64,000 bases of DNA from Eutreptiella sp. 'Long Island Sound 2002' (GCA_964036045.1 OZ038382.1:3511789-3575788); one strand, 5' to 3'; positions 21,946 through 33,028 are shown, counted from the stretch's first letter. Notes: generated from the letters alone by a model not told the origin. Program-made: numbers and translations.

Positions 21946-22409
21946 CCAGAGGTGTATTGTTGAATTGAATTGGTGCTTTGTCTTGTGTGATCCCCTGTTT
22001 TACTTGCCCACTTGTCTTTCTTGAACAAGGGATTACATCTACTGTTGTGTGCAGATTTGTTGAAAATTTATTGTGTTCCCACCACCCGCCCCCCCGCCTT
22101 TTGTCTAGTGGTATTCAGGCGTTTGTGTCAGTGGCGATGGCCGATGGAATTTGGCACAGTGGTTTGGGTATTATTTGTCTGAGGTTTTGGGGGATTGGAG
22201 CGACTTGCATGCTGTGTCACATGTGTGTATGCCAGTGTGAGTTTGGGTTTGAGTGGTGTCCCGAAGCCACTAAGGCCTGTGGCACTTTAGGCATACATTC
22301 TTATGCGATTGTTACTATTGACGGCACTGAGGGCGCTAGCAACACTCTGAAGTGTTGATCAGCCAGAGGTGTATTGTTGAACTGAATTGGTGCTTTGTCT
22401 TGTGTGATC
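21946..22409 (+). repeat. split direct repeats B1-A2 and B2 (right end)
   Basis: B1 (21946-21992) starts CCAGAGGTGTATTGTTGAA and ends TTGTGTGATC, abutting A2 (21992-22077). B2 (22363-22409) repeats B1 with one substitution and then leaves the element. The 285 bp between A2 and B2 (22078-22362) is not repeated elsewhere in the window and encodes nothing recognised. Confidence 0.75.
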
Positions 22410-22529
22410 TAATTGGTGGCCACGCAGAGTACTAGGTGCACTGTGGACTCAGCGTCCCATCGTTAAGGTTACTATGGGGTGCCGTACGGAACCGGCAATT
22501 GTACACATTGTGCATGTATTGCAAAAGTA

Positions 22530-22745
22530 ATAAATGTATTGCATTTCTTTCAATTTTTCAACTTTTTTGTATAATTTACACGACTTACCGCAAAAAAAAA
22601 GTTACATGTGTTTACCGCAAAAAAAAAATCATTTTTTTATAATTTACACAACTTACCGCAAAATAAAATACTCGCATTTACCGCAAAAAAATTTACACGA
22701 CTTGACGATTTTTTTGTGCAAGAGTTACATTTTTCACTGCCCGTT
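22530..22745. repeat. AT-rich palindromic repeat, copy 2
   Basis: Contains several TTACCGCAAAAAAA blocks alternating with TTTACACGACTT and TTTTTTATAATTTACAC. It matches the vocabulary and order of 14564-14792. It lies about 120 bp right of the DIRS-like element. Confidence 0.6.
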
Positions 22746-22799
22746 ATCGCCTTTGCTCAAACAAATATTTCATAAAAACCAGAAGCTGAAAGAGGGTCA

Positions 22800-23630
22800 T
22801 AAGCTTGCCTTTTAAGATTGGAGGATCCAACAGTGATTCCGTGCGTAGATCCCAAACCACGGTGGTGGTGGCTCCCAGGGTGCCATCTTATGTATTTTCA
22901 CCTTTGGAGGCGCTAGGGAGGGCAAGATGGGGCACTCCACAAATACCATTTGTTACCAAGGGATTTGCTCTGCTTAGGTGCCATTTGGGGGGGGTAGGGG
23001 GCAAAAATTAGGGTGTTCCAGGTGTACACACAGCAAAAGTAGCCTGCGGTGTGCACGGCGGAAGTACTCCCCGGTGGACATGTGCATAGTTTGCTACACC
23101 CAAGTCAGTGTTGTATCTGGAGGTAAATTGGGTGTCAGCCTCATGGACCTTGGCCTCGTGTACCTGAGTCGGTGTAGGAAGAAGGAAGAAGGAAGAAGGA
23201 AGAAGTATGCAGAGGAAGAAGAAAACGATGACGTGTTTGTCGTCAATGGTCAGTGTGTGGCAAAGGAGGAAGCTTCCGCAGGGGAAGAAGAAAATAGTGA
23301 CATTCCTTGGGCATTCAGGCATGTGATTCCCCACCCATGTCGCCCTGCTTTGGAGACGTGGATGGAGATCCCTGTTGCCAACAGAGCAAGAGGCTCCCAC
23401 AGACGGAGACCTCAAGTGTGCTCCGTGGACGCTCACCCATGGCCCTCTTGGACCTCTCCACCTCCCGTTGGACTTGACGTCATACTGTACACCATTGTAT
23501 GGTGCTACTGCAGGGGTCAGCTTGTGCCCCCCTGGTTAGCCACAGAATCACAGTGCCTGCGGAGCAGCACGCAAGTGCCTCCTAGGAGGTCCCTTTAGGC
23601 CTCAAGCATCACGTCCGCCTCACAGTGTCA
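22800..23630. other. no recognisable gene
   Basis: One 206-codon ORF (22978-23598) spans most of this stretch. Its middle is a purine-rich low-complexity segment (GAAGAAGGAAGAAGG at about 23178-23212) and no motif is recognised, so I do not call it a gene. Confidence 0.3.
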
Positions 23631-23635
23631 CGTGA

Positions 23636-23712
23636 TATGTTGTCTGTTGCTGTTGTTATTGTTGCTGCTGCTGCTGCTGCCGATGTTGTTGTTGCTCTTA
23701 TTGTTGTTGTTT
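23636..23712. repeat. GTT/GCT trinucleotide microsatellite
   Basis: Interrupted (GTT)n and (GCT)n runs lie about 240 bp upstream of the metallophosphoesterase start. Confidence 0.8.
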
Positions 23713-23949
23713 TGACACACATGATGGGACTGCTTGGCTTACACAACGAGGCTTTCCGTTCTGCTACACATGTGGTTCCTCTGGGGGAGCTGCAGCCTGC
23801 GAGCGATTCCAACACCTGTGCACACAGTGCGCACAGCGCACGACCACCGCCCCTGCATGTCATTTGAGATGTGAAACTGCAGGTTTGTTTCAGGCTTGTA
23901 TGTCCTGAAAACCCGCTGCCGCAGGTCCGCTGATGCTCTTTGAGACGCC

Positions 23950-24672
23950 ATGGAACAGCCCGAAGCAGACACGAGTGTTCAGGGCGGGACCACAGTTTCA
24001 TCCACGTTTGAGTGCAGTGCCGATGTGCGATCAGTGCGGGTGCCGGGCCTTGGTACACGGCCGGTCCGTGTCATCGTCCTCAGTGACACTCACAGTCTGC
24101 ACTCCATGATCCCTCCCAATGCCGTGCCACCAGGAGACTTGCTGATTCATTGCGGGGATTTCACGGCGAAGGAGACTGCGGACGAGGTGAAGGCGTTCGA
24201 CTCATTTCTCGCTGGCCTGCCGCACGCAACGAAGCTTGTAATTGCGGGGAACCACGATGTTGGCGTATTCTGTGAGTTTGAGGCGAGGCGGGCCAAGGAG
24301 CTGCTGCCACATGGCAGGTACCTGGACAATGAGCTTGTGGAAGTGGAAGGGCTCAAGATTTATGGAAGTTCATGGGACCGCCGTGGGGGCCGGACCATCC
24401 CGCCGGGCGTGGACATCCTCGTGACCCACGACCCCCCGCACGGGATTCTGGATGCCGGGCTGGGGTGCAAGTGCCTGCGCGAGGAGGTGGCCGACCGTGG
24501 CCCAGGTCTCCACGTTTTTGGGCACATCCACGAGGCGTGCGGGGTGGTCCGCGCTGGCAACGGAGGGGGCGACGTCGCCAGGACGACCTTCGTGAATGCG
24601 GCCATGGCCAACGACGGCATGCGCTCCAAGTGCCTGGACAAACCCATGACTCTCATTGATATTGTCCCGTGA
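23950..24672 (+). CDS. metallophosphoesterase, MPPED/UPF0046 type
   Basis: A complete, intronless 240-residue protein with every metal-binding block of class III metallophosphoesterases in order: D46 and H48 (LSDTHS), D70 (HCGDF), N101/H102 (GNHD), H160 (VTHDPPHG), H192 and H194 (FGHIHE). Length and the THDPP and GHIHE spacing fit the MPPED1/2-like (UPF0046) family, which uses two metals to hydrolyse phosphoesters such as cyclic nucleotides. The physiological substrate is unknown. About 35 residues precede the first core strand (RVIVLSDTH), with no signal peptide, so it is probably cytosolic. The ATG is the first in frame, and the end is TGA. It is the cleanest single-copy-type gene in the window; flanking sequence is simple repeats. 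Confidence 0.92.
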   Translation: MEQPEADTSVQGGTTVSSTFECSADVRSVRVPGLGTRPVRVIVLSDTHSLHSMIPPNAVPPGDLLIHCGDFTAKETADEVKAFDSFLAGLPHATKLVIAGNHDVGVFCEFEARRAKELLPHGRYLDNELVEVEGLKIYGSSWDRRGGRTIPPGVDILVTHDPPHGILDAGLGCKCLREEVADRGPGLHVFGHIHEACGVVRAGNGGGDVARTTFVNAAMANDGMRSKCLDKPMTLIDIVP

Positions 24673-24715
24673 CTCCAATCATCTGTCCCCCCCCCCAATA
24701 ATGTGAGAGTGTTTA

Positions 24716-24838
24716 GGAACCACCACGAACCACCACAAACCACCACGAACCACCACGAACCACCACGAACCACCACAAACCACCAAGAACCACCACGAAC
24801 TAACACGAACCACCACGAACCACCACGAACCACCACGG
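24716..24838. repeat. 10-bp tandem repeat (GAACCACCAC)
   Basis: About twelve head-to-tail copies of GAACCACCAC with a few A/G changes start 44 bp after the metallophosphoesterase stop, so they lie in or next to its 3' UTR. Confidence 0.9.
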
Positions 24839-24919
24839 TGCAGATGATCAACCTTGCGTGCGGCTGCAGTGGTGGGTCTTGGGCAGGAGTATGTGTCGTG
24901 GTCTGCAACAGTACCCAGG

Positions 24920-26640
24920 TCCCGGGGGGGGGGGGGGGGGGGGCACAAGCAAAACATCATCCTTCCCCCCGAGGCAGTAAGGCAGTAACGAGGCAGTCGG
25001 CCGACCCCCGAAACTGCTAGTAGCCACCGGGTACCAAAGCGCGGTCCTCGGAAGGTTCCCGAGGTTCCGCCAGGTCGGCCTCTTCCGCATACGGGACCGG
25101 GTGGCCCGGGCTTGCAGTGGAGTGGAGGCCACAGAGGCAGCAGCGCTTGTGCGCAGAGGGACAACCGTCTCACCGTCACCTCCCCAGATACGTTTCCCAG
25201 CCGGCCAGGGACAAACGCTGTGGGCGATTGTCTCTCCAAAAAGCCGAACACCCGGAAGTCCGAACCGGCACACTCACTGAGCCTTAATGGCAAGTGCCCC
25301 ACAGGGGGGGGGGGGGTTTCCCGGGAAACCAGATATCATGAAAGGATTTGCAGCCCCCCTTTTAAAAACTGCTCTGTGGGGGGGGGGGGGGATGTTAAGG
25401 GCATTAGACTACGCAAACTCCCTTTTTTCTTGGTTTTTGATCTCTGAACAGGATTACTCCAAAACCCGAGGGGCATCCCCTGAGGGGCTGGGGAAGGGTC
25501 AAATTTGCGTTGCCCCCAGGTGCTGTGCGACACCGTTCAGGTTTTCCCCAAACCCGCTGATTATACCCCGGCGCAGCGAAAACCCCGCAAACCCCCCCCC
25601 CCTTTTCAAATTTTGGTTTAAATCATGTTATCCGATTTCCGAGACGCCCCCCCCCCCCCCCCCTTGTGCCGCCCTCCGTCCCGGGCACGTCCGTCTAGGG
25701 TACAGTAGGCAGTAGACGGTGCACAGTAGTACCCCCGCCCCTTTGTGAGGCCCCACCCCCGATGTCATGGGAATGACTGAATGCGCAGCACCCCGGCACC
25801 GGCGTGGGGGGGGGGCGGGTGCAGCACTTGTGAGCGGACGGACAACTGTCTCACTCTCACCCACCGAAAACACCTTTTCCCGGTGGCTTTGGACAAGCAA
25901 TGCACACGATCTCCTCCTCAAAACCCGAGCGTGCCCCCGGAAGGGACCAACCGGCACAGTTACTCAGCCTTAATGCCCCCCCCCCCCCCCCGGCTCTTTG
26001 TCCTCTTTTTCGCGGAGATTCCTTCGCGATCACCCAAAAGTCAGTCGGGGTAGGACGGCTCAGGGACCCCGTTTTAGGGGTCTGCAACGCTGGAGGAGCG
26101 GAAGGATCGCGAGGTCCGAGGGTTCTTGTGTTTGTTCCGTTTGCGGCGCCGCGTGCGTCGGGCCCGGTCCTTTCGAAGGCATAGCAGGCGGCACAGAGGT
26201 ACAGCCGCTTACCCGGTGAGCGGGATCTAAGTGCGTGTGGGAGTACTCGTTGATTGTTCTGGCAATGGGCGCGCGGCCCCGGTGATGGTATGGTTAGAGG
26301 GAGGGCAAGGGGAGGTAAGGGGAGCCTGTGCCCCCCTCCCCCCCCCCCCCCAACACCCCGAATTGCCCCACTTGGACCCCCCCCCCCAACCGACCCTCCC
26401 GGAGCCCCCCCCCCCGCCCCTCTTATACCCCCTCCCCATTCGCCCTCCCTGAACACCCCCTCAGATGCCCCCCCCCAAGGGGCCTCCGGCCAACAGTTAG
26501 TTGGGGGGGTAGTCGGCGTCCAGAACCGAGGGGTCGCCCCCCCCCCCCCCCCCGTGCCCCCCCCCCTCCCACTTCCCCCGGGAGTCGAAAAGTCTGACTG
26601 CCCCGTGCCTTGATGCCGCGGATGTGTCACGCAGCACTCG
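24920..26640. repeat. homopolymer-G/C-rich region with a duplicated ~175-bp segment
   Basis: Many runs of 10-20 G or C occur (for example 24927-24941, 25304-25317, 25378-25391, 25645-25665, 25975-25992). Two related segments, about 25137-25310 and 25813-25990, share CTTGTG.GC.GA.GGACAAC.GTCTCAC and CCGGCACA.T.ACT.AGCCTTAATG, so this is a diverged dispersed repeat in direct orientation. The remaining ORFs are Pro/Gly/Arg translations of the runs. No gene is supported. Confidence 0.5.
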
Positions 26641-27045
26641 ACGCATGAAAGGCGGGCGCCGTGCCCACGCGGTGCAAGCCCGACCCCACCCCCTCTTCTG
26701 TGCATGGGCCTGTGCATGCACAAGGACGGTGGGCAGCCTCGTCAATCATCCGTGCCACGAGTCTCGCCAACATGACATTCTGCCTCTTGACCCAGCACTC
26801 GCACAGAGGCGGTGACGGCCGCAGGCCCCTGGGGAAGCCTGTGATTCGGGGCGGTGCCCCCGGGCGCTTTCGTCCTTTTGCGGACTTATAGAGTCGGTCT
26901 GAAACAGAACAACAACCCGTTGGCACCGACGGAGGTGGGGGCGGTGGTGCCGTGGGCGCTCGACCCATGGGGCCTGGTCAGTAGAGTCTCGGTTGTGTTG
27001 CGACTGAGATGCAGCGGATTGCAAATATGCACGTCAGGAGTACCA

Positions 27046-27323
27046 CCCCCCCCACTTGTATAAGCTACGCCCTTGTCCAAGCTGCAGCAGGCGTAGGGAC
27101 CGTAATCATTGTGTCCGTAATTTAATTACGTACGAAATGTAGTGCGGCCACATAAGACATGGGTTTGTCGTCACATTTGCCAACTTCAGCACATGTGGCC
27201 TGCGCACGTGTGTGTCGGCAATTGTATGTGTTGCGCGCAAGCCTTCCCTTGTCCAAGCTCCAGTAGGCGTAGGGACCGTAATAATTGTGTACATTGGCGT
27301 AGCTTATACAAGGGGGGGGGGGG
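27046..27323. mobile_element. C/G-capped MITE with perfect 17-bp TIRs
   Basis: CTTGTATAAGCTACGCC at 27055-27071 is matched exactly by its reverse complement at 27296-27312. Outside the TIRs lie C8 plus A (27046-27054) on the left and a G-run to 27323 on the right. The inside (258 bp) carries two further inverted sub-terminal blocks related to CAAGCTACGGCC..GGCGTAGGGACCGTAAT. These are also found in the longer copies at 8.3-9.5 kb and 10.0-10.6 kb. This is the best-preserved short member of the family and clearly non-autonomous. Confidence 0.75.
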
Positions 27324-27329
27324 TTACTG

Positions 27330-28140
27330 AACCGCTGGCCATGCTGCCCCGGTGCAGTCCTGCTTGGTGGTGCCGAAGTTGCTTCGGGGCCCTTGACGCT
27401 ACGCAAATGTCATTCTGTTCGGAAATGGGCCATCCCTAATCGCTGATGGCTGACGCTGACGGCCATGTTCCTGTGAGGACTTCGCGCCATGTTCGCACTA
27501 TCTTGGGGACCGATTTTCGGTGTCCAAGGTACAGCTCATCCCTACATTTCATGCTTCACACGTTGTATACCATTGTGCACGCCGGAAAGATTCCGGCGGG
27601 TAACGCCCATCTTCTATCTTATGGCCCACGTACGGCTCGTCCAAGTTCCAGGGACAGACAGTGTGCTACAGTCGGTACCAAAGTAGCTCGAGGATTCGTG
27701 GGTGGCACTTCGCAGATGCAAAACTGCAAACCTGGGCGTCAGAAATGATGGACGGGTGTTTGGTGGTTTGGGGCACCGATGCACCTTTGAGCCTCCCGTG
27801 CCATGCCGGCTCGACGCCGCTAGGGGTTGCCGTGGCGTGGGTGACCCGTAGGCAAGCGGTTCTTGGGGCGTTTGGGTGTTTGGGGTGTTTGGGCACTCCC
27901 CAGCAAGTGAGCAAAACCGACTCTGATGGTCTCCGTTGTGTTGGCCATGCGAAGGCAGCTCTGTGTGTTCTATCCTGATAAGCGCCGTCTGGCGTCAATA
28001 CATCGGAATATTGCACGTGGGCCCAGCAGCAACAGTGAGGCGGACCTGTATGCGTCCTGTGCCGGGCCTGCCCATCCGGTGTGGTCTACTTGGCTGCATT
28101 GACGATGCCGTTTTGCCTCTGCTCCTGCACCCCAAGTCCA
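27330..28140. other. no recognisable feature
   Basis: Both strands were read. ORFs are short and unassignable. Confidence 0.3.
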
Positions 28141-28149
28141 TGTGCCATG

Positions 28150-28760
28150 CCACCTCCCCCCCCCCCGCCCTGCGAGGGCAACACCCTTGTCAGAGCAACA
28201 GTGGGTGTTCTTTCTGCAAGTTTTGGAACCGTGTCCCACTTTGTCCTTTACTCCCCCCCCCCCTTGTGCTGCCTCACCCCTTGTCTTTCCCCAGGGGGGG
28301 GGGGGGGCGTCACTTGGTCAACACAAAATTTTTTGTTACGTCTCACTGTGTTGGTGTGGGTGACAGTGTTGTGAGGCACTGCCACTTGTATCCCTTGTAC
28401 TCTTGGCAGGACATTTTGGAACTTGACAGCACGAGAGTGCAAGGGATGCAGATGGTGGGGCACAAAGTGATGTGTCTAGCTTGAATTGTGCCCAAGAATT
28501 GCTGGTGCGCCTACATGCGCTGAATTCTTTCGTTTTGTGCTTCAATTTGTGTGCCTGAAAATGTGCGTGTACAGTGGTAGACGGTTCCCCAAGGGGGGGG
28601 TGGGGGACCGTCACTTGGCAACTGTCCCCCAGGGGGTGGTGGGGGACTGTCTTCCCTGGGGTGGGGCAGGACAAGGGGGGGGGGGTACAAGTAACCCCCC
28701 CCCCCTGTCAGAGCAACCGTAGGTGTTGTTTCCGTCGGAATTTTAGGAATTTTAGGAGTG
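28150..28760. repeat. cluster of poly-C/poly-G-capped repeat ends
   Basis: A C-run plus GCCCTGCGAGGGCAACACC (28155-28185) matches the inverted end at about 295-322. CAGAGCAAC.GT.GGTGTTGTTTCCGTC-type sequence at about 28193-28225 and 28706-28735 matches the window start. GGACCGTCACTTGGCAACTG-type sequence (28605-28630) recurs diverged near 30850 and 32095. These are ends of one or more C/G-capped element families packed together. No coding sequence. Confidence 0.45.
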
Positions 28761-29342
28761 TTGCCCTCTCAAGCGACGGGGGTGCGATCAGCCTGCGGTT
28801 TCAGGCCCCTTTGATGGATTTCATCTCTGAGGAAAAGCTTGTGATGGGGGGAGTGGGTCGGTCGGCTTGTGGTTGGCCAGGACCCCAAATGACTCGGGGA
28901 GGGCAGGTCCTGAAGCAATGCCCTGCCTCCGCTCATACTATTGGACCCAATGAACACCAGTTTTGCTCCACAAACAAAAGAAAGCAGTGGCAAGATTGGC
29001 CTGCCATGCTGAGGCCTGGCTCTGCTTGCACAAGGGAGGGACGGGGGTAATGTGTTTCAAGGCCCCCCCCCCCCTCCACGCCCGTCCAAGGCCGAGGCTG
29101 AAGGCTGAAAGAGCAGTGGATGCGGGATGTTGCCCCTCTAAGCATCGTTGTTGTAGCCACCAGCACGTGCCACTGGCCCCAAGGGAGCAGGCACACTGCA
29201 TGTGTGCCCGTGCATCATACGCAATGCGAATGTCTTGGCGCCCCTGTTGGACGGGGGGAGGGGACGTCACTTGCCCCAAAAGGGGGCGCCTTAGGCGCAG
29301 TGCGCGCGCTGTGCAACAATTTGGGCATCTAGCCGTACTGGA
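28761..29342. other. no recognisable gene
   Basis: Nothing assignable. The right edge (about 29283-29342) is a partial, diverged copy of the start of the dispersed repeat that follows (GCGCAGTGCGCGCGCTGTGCAA). Confidence 0.3.
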
Positions 29343-30098
29343 GGGAGCGTTAGCATGCCCGGCGCGCGCCGGGCATCTTTTTTTACCCGTGCCCCACCGG
29401 TGACCTTTTAGGGGGTGCACCAAGCGCAGTGCACGCGCAGTGCCACTATTTGGACATGTAGCCGTCCTAGAACCCCATACTTTGTGATACTATGGGCATT
29501 ATTGTCGTTTGACAACGGGCATTTTGATGCTTCTTTCACATTCGGGATATGGTATATTTGGATTCTCACCCAGTTTCACCCATTTTCATCCATTTTTTGC
29601 TCGTTTCCACCACATCCACTCCTTACTAGGTTGATTTCTCCCCACCATGGGGACCCCAAGAAAGCAGGGGTGATGTAGCCATATTGATTTCTCCCCACCA
29701 TGGGGACCTTGAGAAGGCAAGGGTGATGCAGCCATTCCGCCCAACTTTGGGCCCCTGAGAAGGCAGGGGTGATGTAACCAATATTGAGTTTGCGCATCGT
29801 TCTTGTGACGTGAGGCAGAAACGCCGTTCAAACCGCTTGCAGCTTGGGCACTCATTGCCATAGCGAAATCTATGGGAAAGGTAAAGGCAAAGTGCCGTTT
29901 GTTAAGTACAATACAGACAGTTGGAGTTGTTGAATTCACAGCTATTGCCTGATTATGCAACGTGCTTTGTAGGGAAGGTGTGCAGTTCATCATGGTCTAT
30001 TTGGGGGGCCTTCTCCATCAAAGAGTAAATCTAGGGCTGAAGTCGGGATAGTTAATAGAAAGGTAGCGCGCCGGGCGCGCGCCGAGCAAACATTCCCC
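29343..30098. repeat. dispersed ~0.75 kb repeat, copy 2
   Basis: Aligns end to end with 5140-5850. The tandem CCACCATGGGGACC block has expanded to about three units here (29630-29770), accounting for most of the length difference. The right end again carries the TAGCGCGCCGGGCGCGCGCC terminal repeat. A further partial copy follows at about 30103-30260 (CCCATACTTTGTGATACTA and CACCCATTTCCACC-type sequence), so copies are nested or tandem. Confidence 0.7.
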
Positions 30099-30299
30099 TT
30101 GGAGACCCATACTTTGTGATACTAGGGGCATCATTGTTGCCCCTAGCGTAGGTTTTGATGCTTCTTCGACATTGGGGATGTAGCATTTTTGGATTTTCAC
30201 CCACTTTCACCCATTTCCACCCCTTTTCACACTTTTTTGCTCATCTCCACCATGGACTCCCACACTTTGGTGGGGGCCCTTGAGTTGGGGTGACGGACT

Positions 30300-33020
30300 G
30301 CGTGGGAGGTGACACGAGTTTGCCTGACCACAGTCAAATGCCCTATGCGAGGCCGCATCACTGCTGATGAGGATGCGCGGTTGTACCACAAGTGGAAACC
30401 GGAGGTTGACGTGGATTCCGGCCTGCAATCCACTTTGCCCCCCGGTCCAATTGAGGATGAGGTGGACACATACGAGGCTTTGGGACTAGCTGGTAGGGTG
30501 AGTGAGCTTTCAAATGCCGCCACTCCGGAGCATTCTGATTTTGTAATTAGTTGACAATTGAACAGAAAAGAGGATGTGTGTGTGGCTTTCCGCATTTTGC
30601 ATGATGTCTTATGTGAGGGGAAGGTAGCTTGCATTTGTCTTTAGCTAGGGTAGTTTGGGTGACCTAAATTTAGGGGCATTTGGAAGGGGTGTGCCTAGGG
30701 GTTCTTTAGGGAGGACCTAGTCTAAAAGTAGTGTGCAGTGCGCGCGCAGTGCAAAGGTTCCCCCAAAGTCCACGGCGCCGGAGAAAATGCTTCTTCCAGT
30801 TACGATGGAGTTGTAGTGGAAAGGTTAGGTTTGGGCTCGCGCATGGACGTCATTTGGTGACCATTCCTCCCGGGGTCGGGGGGATCGTCGCGCTTTCTGG
30901 GTGGATTGTCCGGGGGCCGGGGGGGGGGGGGGTAGGTGCCAGCAAGTCCAGGAGAGAAGTGACGCTGCAATAGTACAAAGTCTCAGAAATGCGTCCTGGT
31001 CTCCGTCCGGGGCATGCGTGCCATGAAGTCATACACAAGCAACGGCCCGGTCCACACAACACCGGGGGCTGTTGTCGCAACTGTTGGTGCGCTCGCTTTA
31101 GTTTGCGCAAGGGGTACGGGGGGCAATAGCACCGGGAGTGAGCACGGGCGACGAAGGGCGACCCGTACACCCGCACCGGACCTCGGCGCCAGCCATTCTG
31201 CGCGCCCTGGCGCAGCACTGCACCGCGGTAACATAGTGTCGCCAACCGAAGCGGACCACACCCTTGTGAAGCCCACGTGGTCACGATATGTCGACCCTCA
31301 GTCGTTGTGTGCGGGTTCAGGCACGTTTGGTGTCGCATGCCACCCTGTGACTGAGGCTGAGAGGGGCTGTTGCTCGTCGTTGGCTGTGGACACAGACTCC
31401 GCCGGGTACTCCTTTGGGTTGCCTGAGAGATGAGCCGGTCATGGCCCAGAGACACGACACCGAGGGCGGAGGAAGAGGAGGCCCGGAAACCAGAGCAGCC
31501 GTGCAGAGGCAAGGGCTCAGCACTGCGGACCAGAGCAAAAAAATACCTGAACACGGCGCCGATGAGGCAGGGGAAATGCGACCCCAACCCGCAGCCGAAG
31601 CGGTCGAAGGTGGTATTCGGGTACGATAAATCGGCAACTACGTTTGCACAAGAGAGAACGCGGGTGATGGACCACAGCCCAGCAGAACTATTGGGCGCCA
31701 AGAGCCAACATGACCTGAAGCAAGTGAAGTCCAGAGAAGTGGGAGGAGAATGACCGAGCCCATCTGATCATTTAGATGTGATTTGTAGCCCCCTCCTGGA
31801 ACCAGCAAACTGGTGCTGAGGGTCGCACGTGGGTCAGGGCGGGGGCATACCCTGAAGGCCCAGTGTGACGGGGCACGTTTGAGCGCAGGGTGTATGCATG
31901 GCACCGTTGCAGCTGCTGCTACCTTACCCCCCCCTCCTTGCAATCTCCGACCCCCCGGAGGGGAACGGTCACTTGGCCCAAAAAGCATAGAAAATACCAG
32001 GCGCCAGAGAAAATTGTTACAAGGCGCCGAAGCTGATGTACACTGTGATGCTACGGTACAGTTTTGTGGTGCAACCCCCCCCCCCCAAGGGGGGGAACCG
32101 TTACTTCGTGACCGTCCCCCTACGGTGGGGGGGAACCGTCACGACATTGGTGGGGAGATTACAAGGAGGGGGGGGGGAGTGTACTTTTTGGGTCTTTACG
32201 GGGGGATTCGGAGTCGTGTTACTTTTGGAATTTGGGTTGAGTTGGGCTTTCACGCCCCCCGAGCCCTGTCCACTGAAAAGCCCTTGACCCCGCACTGCGC
32301 ACTGCGCACTGCACAAACCGGGTTGTCCTGTGTATGACCTGCAGATGACCTCCACTTGGGGTAGGGGTAGGAGCCGGGGGTGCACCTGATAAAGGTGCAC
32401 ACAGTCCCACAGTTGCAGCCCAGATTGAATTGTTCACGCTAACAGATAGACAACGTGGATGGAGCCTGCGATGGACGCTGTTTCTAGCAGAGCCTCCATA
32501 TGCAGGCGCTGGTGCAATCCGTGTACTCGGAATCACTTGACGTCCCCATTCGGTGGGTGGATTAGTTGGGCAGGGTGCTTCTGTAATTGATCTACTACCA
32601 ACAGCATTCGATTGCCTGCATCTGTCCATCCGTGTCCTAAAAGGCTCTCGATATGAACACCCCAATCCTTCTTTTACGACAGCAACTGCAAGGCAGTGTT
32701 CCCGAAAACCTATCGATATTATGCCTCCAACCAGTGCGCCCCATCGTCGTTGCTGCGAACTGGTGGTCTATCCCTCCTGCTGTTTTTGTGTAGATGAATG
32801 ATATTGAAGCACAGGTTGTGTCCACGATAAATGTATTGCACCGATTATCCGTGTGTGTTGAAGGAGACTATGTGCCCGCTCTGTCAGAAGACGTATTGCA
32901 CAACACTTTGTATGCTGTGTTGCTTTGCATTTTGTTGTGTTGTGCTGTGCTGTTCTGTGTGCTGTGTTTCGTAGGCTTGTGTTGTGTCATTACCTTATGT
33001 CAAATGTTACATTGATGTTA
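30300..33020. other. GC-rich mosaic; ORF 31014-31433 of unknown status
   Basis: Contains poly-G-capped motifs near 30912-30925, 32080-32095 and 32165-32178. The best ORF is 139 codons (31014-31433, +, ATG start), Ala/Gly/Arg-rich with no motif. A 283-codon minus-strand ORF overlaps it, which argues that composition rather than selection keeps the frames open. At 32880-33000 the sequence becomes T/G-rich and leads into the (GTGTT)n microsatellite. Confidence 0.3.
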
Positions 33021-33028
33021 ATGTTGTC

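Larger units (their letters stand above)
16821..22409 (+). mobile_element. DIRS-like retroelement with split direct repeats
   Basis: The boundaries rest on two repeat pairs. Repeat A is 16821-16906 and 21992-22077 (86 bp, few differences). Repeat B is 21946-21992 and 22363-22409 (47 bp, near identical). The layout A1 - coding - B1A2 - B2 is the split-direct-repeat arrangement known from PAT/Ngaro-type tyrosine-recombinase retroelements. Inside, in order, are a gag-like region, a tyrosine recombinase, a linker, a reverse transcriptase and RNase H. Recombinase before RT differs from classical DIRS and Ngaro maps. A 285-bp stretch separates A2 from B2, where they are normally adjacent, so a later insertion is possible. 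All ORFs are broken, so this copy is dead. Confidence 0.75.

Noticed and set aside
24703-25020. Repetitive ORF with NHHEPPRTT-type repeats
   Set aside because: It is the translation of the 10-bp GAACCACCAC minisatellite downstream of the metallophosphoesterase stop.
25857-26723. 288-codon minus-strand ORF
   Set aside because: Gly/Pro/Arg translation of poly-G/poly-C runs with no motif.
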